DNA of 64,000 nucleotides from Treponema socranskii subsp. paredis ATCC 35535 (GCA_000413015.1 KE332515.1:939232-1003231), one strand, 5' to 3'. Positions 1 through 8,458 are shown, counted from the stretch's first letter. Notes: generated by a model from the letters alone, not told the origin. Made by a program: numbers and translations.

Positions 1-182
1 TCTTTAAAAAGTTTTACATAATTTCCGAACCCCGTCCACGTGCGAGTCGAAAGGATATCCCAATCGAAAAAGCCGATAAAAAGACCGAACAGCATCGGGA
101 AGAGGAGAAAAAGTGCAAACACGATCATAAACGGAAGGCAAAACAAAATGCCGTCTTTCAAATCAGAATTTCCGGGAATCAT
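1..182 (-). CDS. Sugar ABC transporter permease, N-terminal part (cut by window edge)
   Basis: The complementary strand from 182 encodes a 60-residue N-terminus beginning MIPGNSDLKDG, followed by a hydrophobic segment of Leu, Phe and Met (about residues 12-40) and an FDWDIL stretch. This is the typical first membrane helix and cytoplasmic-to-periplasmic turn of MalF/UgpA-type permeases. The family forms the inner-membrane channel of binding-protein-dependent sugar importers. The gene lies directly downstream of a family 1 sugar-binding protein gene on the same strand, as usual for such operons. The rest of the gene lies outside the window, so the EAA loop cannot be checked. The 171-nt gap to the binding-protein gene holds a palindromic repeat. 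Confidence 0.75.
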   Translation of the reverse strand, partial: MIPGNSDLKDGILFCLPFMIVFALFLLFPMLFGLFIGFFDWDILSTRTWTGFGNYVKLFK

Positions 183-301
183 AATTTTCCAAAAAAAATA
201 TTATTAATTAATAATTATCGCACGCAAAGGACGGACGCAGCGATATTTTTTTAGTCCCCACCGGGCTGCTGTGCGAAACGGTCAAGCCTATCAATCGGTT
301 C

Positions 302-346
302 AAGGGGCTTGCGCCAAAAGTTTTTGCTTTTTCGACAGCCCCTTTA
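302..346 (-). repeat. Palindromic repeat of the GGGGCTGTC family, behind a binding-protein gene
   Basis: On the minus strand this reads AAAGGGGCTGTCGAAAAA and ends GCAAGCCCCTT, so the outer arms AAGGGGCT and AGCCCCTT pair. It starts just downstream of the stop codon at 354 of the sugar-binding protein gene and before the permease start at 182. The left arm is almost identical to the copy at 33721-33767, which also follows a binding-protein gene. A likely role is mRNA 3'-end protection or partial termination, giving more binding protein than permease; that role is inferred. Confidence 0.6.
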
Positions 347-353
347 CGCAAAC

Positions 354-1607
354 TCAATAACTTGAGAGTATTTCGTTTACTTTCTTTTCCATGCCGGCGA
401 CGGCCTGCACGCCGTTTTGATTTTGCGCAACGGCAGCTTCAAGCATATCGGAAAGATTGTCGTAAATTTCCTGCCATGCGCCCGTGTTCGGAGCGGCGAT
501 CACCGATTCGGCCGCGGCGACGTATCCAGCGCGGTACGGCAGCGCTTTGAACTCGCGCTTTTCGCGGACGGAAAGCATCGTCGGGATATGTCCCGCCTTT
601 GCCCACATTTCGCCGTGCTGCGTCATCCAGATGATAAACTTCGCGGCGGCTTCTACCTTTTTGGGATCCATTTTTCTTTGTACCGGAATCGCAAGCGTAT
701 GAGAGCCGGCCCATGCGCCGGCTTTTCCCATCAATGCGGGAAAGGGCACTGCGGCGAAGTTCAATCCGGCCTGCTTTTCGAGCGCGCCGGTCGCCCACAC
801 GCCGTTGATATAGAACGCCGTCTTTCCGAGACTGAAATCCTTCATCGCCGAATCGTAATCGTATCCTTTCGGAGTAATGCCGTATCTGTTGACGGAATCG
901 ATAAGACCCTGAACGACTTCCGCACCGTCTTTGTTGTTGAACGCCGCTTTTTTGCAGTCGGCGGTAAGAACGCTTCCGCCTTTTTGTCCCATGCCCGACA
1001 CGAATATGCGTGCAAGCGTATAGGCCTTATAGGTGGCGGTCGTGTTGTCCACACCCAATCCTACGGCACCGGTTTTTTCCTGAACCGCTTTTGCCGCTCT
1101 GACAAGTTCGTCATACGACTGGGGAACCTTTGCGATGCCCGCCTTTGCGAGCAGATCTTTGTTGTAATACATGATGATCGGATGCACGTCGAGCGGAATC
1201 GAATAAAGCTTGCCGTTGAAGCGGCACGCATTCAACGGAGCGGGAACGAAATCGTTCATCGGAGCGTTGATCTTTTTCATCACATCGTCGAGCGCGTAGA
1301 GCGTGCCGCTTTTGACGAAGGGCAGCATGCTGTCGCGGTGCACGACGACGATATCGGGTGCCTTTTTGCTTGCAAGCGCCGTCGTCAGCTTCGTGTAATA
1401 ATCGGTGTACTTTGCGGAATCGCTTTTAAGCTGGATATCCTTGTGAGTGCGGTTGAATTCGGCGATCATGGCGTTGAAGAATTCTCCGTCACCTCCGGTA
1501 AACAGCGACCAAAACGTCAGCACGACGGGCTTTTCCGCGGCGTGCACGGACGGTACGCTGAACGCCGCAGCGGCAGCGATACAAAAAACGGCAAATAATT
1601 TTTTCAT
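354..1607 (-). CDS. Extracellular solute-binding protein, family 1 (sugar ABC transporter)
   Basis: The 417-residue product starts with a Sec signal peptide (MKK, hydrophobic core, cleavage near SVHA-AEK). There is no lipobox, so it should be a free periplasmic protein. After cleavage it shows the family 1 binding-protein pattern: VLTFWSLFTGG at the start, then YYTKLTTALASKKAPDIV, the STGTLYALDD-like turn and the IPLDVHPIIMYYNKDLLAKAGI block near residues 137-160. Family members capture oligosaccharides or glycerol phosphate for a MalFGK-type importer; the substrate cannot be read. An AGGAGGT ribosome site lies 5 nt before the ATG. The upstream LacI gene is the likely regulator and the downstream gene is the permease. 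Confidence 0.88.
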   Translation of the reverse strand: MKKLFAVFCIAAAAAFSVPSVHAAEKPVVLTFWSLFTGGDGEFFNAMIAEFNRTHKDIQLKSDSAKYTDYYTKLTTALASKKAPDIVVVHRDSMLPFVKSGTLYALDDVMKKINAPMNDFVPAPLNACRFNGKLYSIPLDVHPIIMYYNKDLLAKAGIAKVPQSYDELVRAAKAVQEKTGAVGLGVDNTTATYKAYTLARIFVSGMGQKGGSVLTADCKKAAFNNKDGAEVVQGLIDSVNRYGITPKGYDYDSAMKDFSLGKTAFYINGVWATGALEKQAGLNFAAVPFPALMGKAGAWAGSHTLAIPVQRKMDPKKVEAAAKFIIWMTQHGEMWAKAGHIPTMLSVREKREFKALPYRAGYVAAAESVIAAPNTGAWQEIYDNLSDMLEAAVAQNQNGVQAVAGMEKKVNEILSSY

Positions 1608-1717
1608 AAAACCTCCTAATTAAAACTCCTATAAAAATTTTGCAGAATGCTTACGTATCCGAAAAAAATTCAGCCGTGCGAAAACGGCGCACACCTGTCC
1701 CCTTTTGGGACCGTGCA

Positions 1718-2746
1718 TCAATTTCCGCTTTCGTTCCGCATCGGAAGCTTTTTTTTCGTCGACTCCCGGAATATGATGCACGTATCGAGATGCCGCGTTT
1801 CATACGGCAGCTCCCGATCTTTAATATGGCGCAGCAATTCGAGCACCGCTTCTCGTCCGAGCTTATACTTCGGTACATCGATCGTACTCAAGCGGGGCTG
1901 CATATACTGCGATATGTTTAAATTATCGCAGCCGAACACTTCGACGTCGTCGGGCACGATCCGGTTGTTTTCATACAGCGATTTGAGTACGCCCATCGCA
2001 ACCAAATCGTTAAAACAGACCACCGCGGTAAAATCCGTCTGCAAGTGCAGCGCATGATTTATGGACGCATAACCGTCGTCGATGTGCCCCGCAGTCTTCA
2101 ATATGAGCGCACGGTCGGCTTTTTTGCCCGCACGCTCGAAAGCGCTCACATAACCGCGGAGACGGTCGAGCGAATTGCTGATCGTATCCGGGCCTGCGAT
2201 ATACAGAATGCGCTCGTGCCCGTTTGCAAGCAAATGCGTAACGACTTCTTCCGTACTCTCTCTGTCTCGGTGCAAAAGCGAATGCTCTTCGAGCCCTCTC
2301 ACTTTTCTTCCCGCAAACACGAAAGGCACCGAAAGCTCCGTATACAGTTTACGCAGCGCATCGTTGTCGTACAGCGGCACGCTGATGATCCCGTCGACAT
2401 TCCTGCCCTGCAGCGTCCTGAGCGCCGCGCATTCGTTTTCGATCTTTTCTTCCGTGTTCATCAGCAAAATATGATAGCCGTGCCGCTTTGCCGTATCTTC
2501 AATACCGAGGATGACTTCGGCAAAAAACGGATTCGACGAATCCGCCGACACCACTCCGAGCACTTTCGTCGTATGCGATCTCATACTCGATGCGGCATAA
2601 TTCGGCGTATAGCCGAGATCGGATGCGGCGCGCTTTATCTTTGCGCTCGTGCTTTCGCTGATGCGCGTATCTCCGCGCAGCACGCGGGAAACGGTATTGA
2701 CGGAAAAGCCGGTTTGCGCTGCAATTTGCGAAAGCGTCACATTCAT
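1718..2746 (-). CDS. LacI-family transcriptional regulator
   Basis: The product has 342 residues, the usual LacI length. Residues 1-50 form the helix-turn-helix and hinge (MNVTLSQIAAQTGFSVNTVSRVLRG style), and the rest is a periplasmic-binding-protein-like effector domain (VLGVVSADSSNPFFAEVILG, then DGIISVPLYD, ending in the VFGCDNLNISQYMQPRLSTIDVP block). Such proteins repress sugar uptake genes until a sugar binds. The gene lies upstream of the binding-protein and permease genes on the same strand, so it probably controls them and itself. A GGAG site lies before the ATG, and an 8-nt palindrome TAACGTTA sits between that site and the start codon. Confidence 0.92.
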   Translation of the reverse strand: MNVTLSQIAAQTGFSVNTVSRVLRGDTRISESTSAKIKRAASDLGYTPNYAASSMRSHTTKVLGVVSADSSNPFFAEVILGIEDTAKRHGYHILLMNTEEKIENECAALRTLQGRNVDGIISVPLYDNDALRKLYTELSVPFVFAGRKVRGLEEHSLLHRDRESTEEVVTHLLANGHERILYIAGPDTISNSLDRLRGYVSAFERAGKKADRALILKTAGHIDDGYASINHALHLQTDFTAVVCFNDLVAMGVLKSLYENNRIVPDDVEVFGCDNLNISQYMQPRLSTIDVPKYKLGREAVLELLRHIKDRELPYETRHLDTCIIFRESTKKKLPMRNESGN

Positions 2747-2750
2747 CAGA

Positions 2751-2758
2751 TAACGTTA
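2751..2758. promoter_or_regulatory. LacI-type operator half-sites overlapping the regulator's ribosome site
   Basis: TAACGTTA is a perfect 8-nt palindrome with the central CG typical of LacI-family operators. It lies 4 nt before the regulator's start codon. A TTGACA hexamer (minus strand, 2776-2781) is 17 nt upstream of a poor -10 inside the palindrome. Binding here would block initiation of the regulator gene, which suggests autoregulation. This is predicted from pattern only. Confidence 0.4.
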
Positions 2759-2870
2759 CTCCATAAATATCGATTTGTCAAATATTTTTTTTATTTTCAA
2801 TGAAAATCGACGACTTTTCTTTAACTACACTTAATTTATTCAGTATTTATTCATAAAAAAAACATAATAA

Positions 2871-2888
2871 TGGGATAACGATAACCCA
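2871..2888. promoter_or_regulatory. Second LacI-type operator candidate upstream of the regulator
   Basis: TGGGATAACGATAACCCA is a near-palindrome (outer TGGG/CCCA plus ATAACGATAAC core) with a central CG. It shares GATAACG with the site at 2751. It lies about 125 nt upstream of the LacI gene, just past the end of the glycosyltransferase gene. Two similar sites on either side of the regulator promoter would allow looping repression, which is inferred. Confidence 0.4.
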
Positions 2889-2926
2889 ATAATCCGTAAT
2901 ATAACTTTTTCAGTAAGCGTATGTGA

Positions 2927-3967
2927 TCAGCGTGCGATTTCCCCGCCCCACCATTCGCCGAGCAGAGTTTTCGCTTCCGCTTTAAGAGAAGGATCGACAC
3001 AGATTTCCAGCTGCTTCAAATTATCGGCATAGTATGCGCGGCCTAAAGCTTTTACGGCTTCGCGTATATCGCTTCCGACAGCGGGATGCTCGTCCAAGTA
3101 GGAGAGAATGATCGTAAACACCGACGAAGCCGAGCACACTTTTTGCCATGAAGCAAGGTCGGCAATTTGTCGGCGGGAAGAAATGCCGGTATTGATGCGG
3201 TAGTTGTACACGGCATCGCTTATGCCGATGTATGTACACGCGCTTCGAGTACGCCCGTCCGCCGGCACATCGGCAAACTTCGATGCCGTCAATGCGATAA
3301 AAAAATAGAGGAGCATATCTTCCGCCATCGTACAATAGGTAAACGGAATTTCGCCGTACGCTTTTTGAACAAGAGCCTTTCTAAAAAGCTTACCCCACAC
3401 AAAGCCGTTATATGCGCTTTCAACGATAAACTTACGAAGGATTTCGCCGCCCGCTAAAACGCCCTCGTATACGTTTTGCGCTTTTCGCGCAAAGGCGACA
3501 ATACGTGCATCAGGCTCACCTTCCATGCCGCATACCGTACCCGCACCGTGCACGATGTCCGCCGACGACGCAGAGGCAGTTTCGTACAAAAGACGAAGAG
3601 CTGAGGGCGGAAGTTCGTCGTCGGGGTCTGCAAAGGCGATGTATTCGCCCGATGCGGCGTTCACCGCCGTTCGGCGCGCTTCAAGCGTACCGAGATTTTT
3701 TCCGTGTTCCAAAAACACGAGAGGAAGAGCGCGCTCTTTAAAGCGCTTTGTGTATGTTTTAACAATGCGCCCGAGCTCTTTTGTACCGGGGCTTCCGTCG
3801 TTGACGACGATCGTTTCAACAGGCGGAGAATCCGTCTGCTGCAGCACGCTTTCAAAGAACCGCCCGATAAGCCCCTCCGTCCCGTACACGGGAACGCAAA
3901 GGCTTACGAGCGGCTTTTGCCGTGCCGCTCGCCCGAAGCGCGCGGCGCGGCGTTGGAGAAAACTCAT
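2927..3967 (-). CDS. Family 2 glycosyltransferase (GT-A fold)
   Basis: The 346-residue protein has a basic N-terminus followed by the GT2 start KPLVSLCVPVYG at about residues 18-29. The nucleotide-binding stretch VVNDGSPGT follows, then the DxD-type metal site in FADPDDEL near residue 117. GT2 enzymes move a sugar from a nucleotide-activated donor to glycans, lipids or proteins. The acceptor is unknown. The gene starts 8 nt after the stop of the large lipoprotein gene on the same strand, so the two are probably co-transcribed and the enzyme may act on envelope glycans. No membrane segment is visible. Confidence 0.85.
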   Translation of the reverse strand: MSFLQRRAARFGRAARQKPLVSLCVPVYGTEGLIGRFFESVLQQTDSPPVETIVVNDGSPGTKELGRIVKTYTKRFKERALPLVFLEHGKNLGTLEARRTAVNAASGEYIAFADPDDELPPSALRLLYETASASSADIVHGAGTVCGMEGEPDARIVAFARKAQNVYEGVLAGGEILRKFIVESAYNGFVWGKLFRKALVQKAYGEIPFTYCTMAEDMLLYFFIALTASKFADVPADGRTRSACTYIGISDAVYNYRINTGISSRRQIADLASWQKVCSASSVFTIILSYLDEHPAVGSDIREAVKALGRAYYADNLKQLEICVDPSLKAEAKTLLGEWWGGEIAR

Positions 3968-3975
3968 CGTACGGT

Positions 3976-6456
3976 TTAGTACCAGCTAAAACCGGTTCCC
4001 ACTATATGCGTTAATTTCTGAGAAAAACTGCCGCCTGAATTCCTTTCGACCAGTAAATTTCCCGCTAAATCGTACTCCAATACTTTGTCGGTATTTTTCG
4101 GATCACCGTGCGGCTCAGCAGTACCGCCCGTACCCCATACGCCGTCCGAAGCGATGATGAGCTTGATCCGTTCGGCTTCGTCGTATTTTACGGCGATAAA
4201 CCGGCAAAATCCGTAGCCGGTTTGAGCATCATCATTTGCACCTTTACCGATCGTTTTTTCGATACCGCTCAATGTCGAGGCTGTAGCACCGATCTTATAC
4301 AATTTGCTGCTGTTTTTAAAAACATCGGTTTCATGATGAGTGGGTACGTATTTCCGTGATTCGGTTGTCTTTGACGAAATACCGTACAACACGCCGTCGA
4401 TTACCTGCAAGTCTCTCACGGCTTCTTCATAGCACTCGTAATCGCCGGTAGCGGGATGCGGAGACGGATTTTCTGCAGGAGAGGCAGAAACCACCGTTAT
4501 TACTCCATCTTGAACGGGAGAGCTGCCCTTCTTGTATTTTGCTACCTTGAGCGTATAGGGAGCTGTAAGCAGTGCTTGCTCTTTTGTAGCAACAAATACC
4601 CCATCCTTGTTTGCGGCAAGCGCGGTAATCTCAGTCAAAGCGGTTTGTATTTCATACGGCGGCGTCGGAAACGCAGCACTGCTGAAATCCGTATTCCACA
4701 CCAGAGACTTTACAAACCAATTGTTACTAATCTTATAGCTATAATACAAAGTCTTTTTTCCGTCGGAAATATCTACAGCAACAGCGCTGATGTCGAACAA
4801 CGACCCCAGAGTTTTATCGTTGTCCTTGACATATCCGTTTACACCCAAGATAAAGCGCCTGACAAAATAGACATTCGAATCATCTCTGTATACTATGTAC
4901 AGATTGCCGTCCTGGTCGTAACAGAACATATCGGTAGGTCGTTCGGAAAAAGTGTCTGCAAAAAGCTTGTTTGCTTCGGAAAATGCTTCCACTCCGTCCG
5001 TACCTGTCCAATAGTGCATACTATAGATGCTCTTTTCCCACAGCAACATTTTCGTATTTGGCTTTTTATAGACGGAATGTTCGGCAAACCACGTCGTATC
5101 AGTCGCAGAGCTGAACGTAAGACTCTTATCTTCGCGGTTGAATGCGGCGATGCGGTTTTCATTACGGGTTATGCGCCAGTTTTCATTGATATACCCGCTG
5201 CTGAAACCGTCGTCCGCAATGTAGATATTTTCTTCATCATAACCGATAAAACCGATGGGATTGGAAAAAGCTCCAGCCTCAAAAGCAAGGGAGGGATCCG
5301 AAGTTCCGGCTTTGGAATGAAGTCCTGCCGTATTTTTCTTGGTAAGCGTACTGCCGGAATATTCATAGCGGACGAGCTGCCCAAGCGCGTACTTTTTTCC
5401 TGCTTCATCTTTCTGCTGGGTGAGCAGACAGTACACGCCGTCATCGTCGGCAAAAAGACCTGTGCACTCGGGGAGATCATTTCCGAAGTTTGAGTGCGAA
5501 CGAAGTTTATCCAAGTTCTGATTCGGTGGTGTAGCCGATTTAAATTTTAACCTCTTATCGCCCGGTGTAGGGAGATCTGTAAATTCAAACTCACAGGCAT
5601 ATAAAATCTGGTCATACACGGCAAACAGTACATCCTCATAAATCGCAACGGCGCGAGCCTCTGCGGATGACGGCACAGTCGGGAATACATCACTGCTAAA
5701 AGATTTAAACGAATGATCATCTTTCTCTTTGAAGCAATAGACGGTATTCTGTTTAAACAAAAAGATATAGTTATCGTCTATATCTATTGCGATATTATCA
5801 ATATTACCGATAGTAACACCGGCGGCTGTCAACGCAGTAGTAAGCTTTGTTTGAAAGTCAGTATCCTCATTTCCATCCACATCAAAGCGTTTAAGATGAG
5901 TAGAGGAAGTATCTTCATACAGCACATATATTCTGCCGATTTGGTCTCGTACCGTTACCGGTTTTTTGCCGATAAGAATTCCATCGAGCAATTTTTTACC
6001 GCTTTGCGTACTCAAGGATACGATATTGCTCCCCGAAGGATCTTTCCCGGTAATAGAGAACAGCAGATTGGCGGCAACTTTCGGTGTTTTCGACAGTTCC
6101 AAATCGATATCGTTTACACCCGGTTTTACCATGTGCGATTTCGTTTTGCTCCACGTACCCGATGCCGTCCGGACGGTCGCCCGAACGACGATTTCCACTC
6201 CGATCGTAACTTCCGCAGAAAAAGGAATGGGTCCCTCGGCAAGCATACGCCCCGAAGCATCGGTAATCGTAATCGTCGTATTGCTGCCGTCGAACACGGG
6301 TAAACCCGTTAAAGGGTCGGCGGCACGCTGAGGGCCGGCACTGCCGACACGAACTTCGGCAAGTTCTTTACCCCCGTTTATATTGAAATTACAGGCGGTA
6401 AATACGGCACAGAACACTGCCGAAACGATGATTATTTTAAAACCGATTCCTTTCAT
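3976..6456 (-). CDS. Large spirochete lipoprotein of unknown function
   Basis: The 826-residue product begins with a lipoprotein signal (MKGIGFK, hydrophobic core) and a lipobox ending VFTAC, so Cys21 should be lipidated and the protein anchored in a membrane. Residues about 50-130 look like an immunoglobulin- or carboxypeptidase-regulatory-like beta domain (TTITITDASGRMLAEG). The remainder repeatedly contains short aromatic beta-strand motifs such as IYVLYED, YNLYIVYRDD-like and GNLLVE, which suggests a beta-propeller. There are no catalytic motifs I recognise. The glycosyltransferase follows 8 nt downstream. Surface exposure is plausible but not shown by sequence. Confidence 0.7.
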   Translation of the reverse strand: MKGIGFKIIIVSAVFCAVFTACNFNINGGKELAEVRVGSAGPQRAADPLTGLPVFDGSNTTITITDASGRMLAEGPIPFSAEVTIGVEIVVRATVRTASGTWSKTKSHMVKPGVNDIDLELSKTPKVAANLLFSITGKDPSGSNIVSLSTQSGKKLLDGILIGKKPVTVRDQIGRIYVLYEDTSSTHLKRFDVDGNEDTDFQTKLTTALTAAGVTIGNIDNIAIDIDDNYIFLFKQNTVYCFKEKDDHSFKSFSSDVFPTVPSSAEARAVAIYEDVLFAVYDQILYACEFEFTDLPTPGDKRLKFKSATPPNQNLDKLRSHSNFGNDLPECTGLFADDDGVYCLLTQQKDEAGKKYALGQLVRYEYSGSTLTKKNTAGLHSKAGTSDPSLAFEAGAFSNPIGFIGYDEENIYIADDGFSSGYINENWRITRNENRIAAFNREDKSLTFSSATDTTWFAEHSVYKKPNTKMLLWEKSIYSMHYWTGTDGVEAFSEANKLFADTFSERPTDMFCYDQDGNLYIVYRDDSNVYFVRRFILGVNGYVKDNDKTLGSLFDISAVAVDISDGKKTLYYSYKISNNWFVKSLVWNTDFSSAAFPTPPYEIQTALTEITALAANKDGVFVATKEQALLTAPYTLKVAKYKKGSSPVQDGVITVVSASPAENPSPHPATGDYECYEEAVRDLQVIDGVLYGISSKTTESRKYVPTHHETDVFKNSSKLYKIGATASTLSGIEKTIGKGANDDAQTGYGFCRFIAVKYDEAERIKLIIASDGVWGTGGTAEPHGDPKNTDKVLEYDLAGNLLVERNSGGSFSQKLTHIVGTGFSWY

Positions 6457-6626
6457 AAGCTTCCCCCGCTTAAAACTTTTGCAAAAGCATACAGCAAAAA
6501 TTCAATCAAAAAAATCCGAAGATTTCTTTATCCGCGCGCAAAACACGCTCTTTACATTATAGCGTAAAACAGCAAAAATAACAATTATTTTTACCGCAAT
6601 CGCCGGGATAAACGCATCAATCTTCA

Positions 6627-6656
6627 CAAAAAACCGCGCCCGTATTTGCGGCGCGG
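6627..6656 (-). terminator. Rho-independent terminator behind the toxin-antitoxin pair
   Basis: On the minus strand CCGCGCC and GGCGCGG form a 7-bp GC stem with a 9-nt loop, followed directly by TTTTTT. It lies about 10 nt beyond the toxin stop codon at 6665. Confidence 0.8.
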
Positions 6657-6664
6657 CAGTAAGA

Positions 6665-6956
6665 TTATGATTTGAGGCTTTTTTTTACATCGAAAATATT
6701 CGTATGTGAACTTATTCTAAAACATGTCAAAACAGACACTGTTCCGTCAATTGTTATTTTGTATACTAAAAGAAGATCCGGCCTTACATGACACTCTCTG
6801 TATCCGATATAATTTCCCTGCAGCGCATGATCACAGTATTTTGCTTCCGGTCTTTCACCTGCTAAAAGCCGCTTAATAATGCCGTCGGTTGCTTCGATTT
6901 CTTGCTTGTTTAATATCGGATTTAAAACTTTTCGTAATCTTTAATTTGTACGTCAT
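6665..6956 (-). pseudogene. RelE/YafQ-type mRNA interferase toxin, frameshifted
   Basis: Reading from the ATG at 6956, frame 1 gives MTYKLKITKSFKSDIKQA and then stops after 27 residues. A second frame, joined by a one-base shift near AAGCAAGAA (about 6898-6905), continues as EIEATDGIIKRLLAGERPEAKY, DHALQGNYIGYRECHV, RPDLLLVYKI and SSHTNIF to the stop at 6665. This second part is a clear RelE/YafQ C-terminus (GNY-x-GYRECH and LLLVYKI). The span is 292 nt, one more than a multiple of three, so one inserted base explains the break. The start overlaps the antitoxin stop as ATGA, which implies translational coupling. RelE-type toxins cut mRNA on the ribosome. The toxin is probably inactive unless the shift is a sequencing error or is bypassed. 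Confidence 0.8.
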
Positions 6957-7147
6957 TCCGTCATTGCCGCCTTAAACGCGCCAAAGGAATCATACGTTTC
7001 ATAGTCCCCGTGTTCAAGTTCCGCAATTGCCGTATCAAGCCCGTTTTTTTGCGATTTGTATTCGAGAAACTCCATAAACTCATATAATTCTTGAAAACAT
7101 GATTCCGGCAATGTTTTTAATTTTTCTTCCAGGATCGTTAACGGCAT
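6953..7147 (-). CDS. Antitoxin of a RelBE-like module
   Basis: The short acidic protein (64 residues) starts MPLTILEEKLKTLPE and contains the helical stretch CFQELYEFMEFLEYK typical of DUF2281-like antitoxins, then an acidic tail (LEHGDYETYDSFGAF) expected to wrap the toxin. I chose the ATG at 7147 because AGGGGGT lies 6 nt before it and a promoter precedes it; an in-frame extension to 7336 lacks a ribosome site. Its stop codon overlaps the toxin start. With a broken toxin the antitoxin may now be free, and could act on related toxins elsewhere in the genome. Confidence 0.75.
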   Translation of the reverse strand: MPLTILEEKLKTLPESCFQELYEFMEFLEYKSQKNGLDTAIAELEHGDYETYDSFGAFKAAMTE

Positions 7148-7166
7148 ATCGCTACCCCCTGTGATA

Positions 7167-7195
7167 AATTTATCCCTATTTCCCGATTTTTTCAA
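7167..7195 (-). promoter_or_regulatory. Sigma-70-type promoter of the toxin-antitoxin unit
   Basis: The minus strand shows TTGAAA, a 17-nt spacer and TAAATT. The -10 ends 19 nt before the antitoxin start codon, leaving room for the AGGGGGT ribosome site. Confidence 0.55.
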
Positions 7196-7268
7196 GCAAA
7201 ACAAACTGTTAATCGAATAATGTGTTCCGGCTGAAAAAAGTTCGACCGCGGCTCGTACATATTTTTGC

Positions 7269-7297
7269 TTGTCAACATTTTCGAATCCGTATATACT
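7269..7297 (+). promoter_or_regulatory. Sigma-70-type promoter of the outer-membrane protein gene
   Basis: TTGTCA and TATACT are separated by exactly 17 nt. The expected transcript starts near 7304, giving a leader of about 47 nt with a GGAGG ribosome site before the ATG at 7351. Confidence 0.65.
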
Positions 7298-7350
7298 CAA
7301 ACCGCACGTATTGCCTTTATAAAAAATGCGTTTCAAAATCGGAGGTTTTT

Positions 7351-8382
7351 ATGAGAGTACGTTCCGTTCCCGCTTTTACAGCGGCCATGCTTTTATCCGC
7401 CGCTTCCGTTTTCGCATCGACTGCCGATATCGATAAAGCGTTCGAATCTCTTACCGGTACATTAACGGAAGTAGTACCCGAATCAACGATCCAGCTCGGC
7501 GTTTGGTCGGACGCTTATATCGGAAAACTTTTTCCGTCTTTGCCGCCGCACTTCGGAGCGGGCGTCAGCGCGGGGGGAACCTTTATCGAAACGAAACCAT
7601 TGTCAAACGCGATCGGAACGATTATCACCGAAATCAACAGCCATGCTGCCGGCGCAACAGCCGATTTCAATTTTACGGTTCTGGATCAAATCCCCCTGCC
7701 CTCCGCTTCGGTGCATGCCCGCATCGGAGGCTTCGTTCTCCCCTTCGACATAGGCATATACGGAGCTTACCTCGATTTAAATACGTTGAAATTCGAAGAT
7801 TTTACCGGAACCGTAAACTACTATACGATAGGTGCGGATATCCGCTATGCTATTATGAAAGGAAGTACGACGCTTCCGAAACTGTCGGTCGGCGCAGGCT
7901 ATATCCGCACGCACTTGGCGCTCTCCATGACCGGCGCATCGAAGTATAACGCGGACTTAACTTCCTACGGTATTCTCGGTATCACCACCGTACCGATTAC
8001 GGCGAACGCGGATACGAACACGAGCTTTGATTTGAATACGATTTTCGTGCAGGCGCAGATTTCGAAAAAGTTTTTAATTTTGACCCCTTACGCCGGAGTG
8101 CGCGCCTACGTCACCTCGTCGAAAAGTCATTACGATTATTCGTACTCGACGGAATACGAACACGGCGGAACACTGCATCCGGTCCCGCATCCGGACGCAC
8201 GCGGCTCCTCTTCGGGCGATTACGGCACGGATACTTTCAATTTCGGCTGGAACAATATCCGTCCTCAGCTCTACGCGGGTCTCGGTTTGAATCTGCTCTT
8301 TATCAACTGCACAGTAGGCGGCTCGTGGAATATGCGGAACAATCTGCTGAGCGCGAACGTAAACGTATGCATTAAAATATAG
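7351..8382 (+). CDS. Putative outer-membrane beta-barrel protein
   Basis: The product is 343 residues with a signal peptide (MRVRSVPAFTAAMLLSAASVFAS). The mature part is rich in alternating aromatic and glycine residues (IQLGVWSDAYIG, VHARIGGFVLPFDIGIYGAYL, LSVGAGYIRTHLALS, LTPYAGVRAYVTS) and ends with a strand, VNVCIKI. This pattern fits a treponemal beta-barrel. No known family was recognised with certainty. The ATG at 7351 follows a GGAGG site by 5 nt; a longer in-frame extension upstream has neither ribosome site nor signal peptide at its start. The gene stands alone with its own promoter and is convergent with flgE. Confidence 0.75.
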   Translation: MRVRSVPAFTAAMLLSAASVFASTADIDKAFESLTGTLTEVVPESTIQLGVWSDAYIGKLFPSLPPHFGAGVSAGGTFIETKPLSNAIGTIITEINSHAAGATADFNFTVLDQIPLPSASVHARIGGFVLPFDIGIYGAYLDLNTLKFEDFTGTVNYYTIGADIRYAIMKGSTTLPKLSVGAGYIRTHLALSMTGASKYNADLTSYGILGITTVPITANADTNTSFDLNTIFVQAQISKKFLILTPYAGVRAYVTSSKSHYDYSYSTEYEHGGTLHPVPHPDARGSSSGDYGTDTFNFGWNNIRPQLYAGLGLNLLFINCTVGGSWNMRNNLLSANVNVCIKI

Positions 8383-8458
8383 CGAACGCCGCTCGTTTGC
8401 AATCCGGCTGCGACCGTTTCGATATTTCCAACTTATTAATTAATAATTTATAAAAAAA

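Noticed and set aside
417-1598. A 393-codon open frame on the plus strand opposite the binding-protein gene
   Set aside because: It is the shadow of a well-supported family 1 binding protein on the minus strand. It has no ribosome site and is rich in Arg, His and Cys, as expected of an antisense frame in this genome.
4456-5493. A 345-codon open frame on the plus strand inside the large lipoprotein gene
   Set aside because: The minus-strand frame is continuous over 826 codons with a lipobox and ribosome context. The antisense frame has neither.
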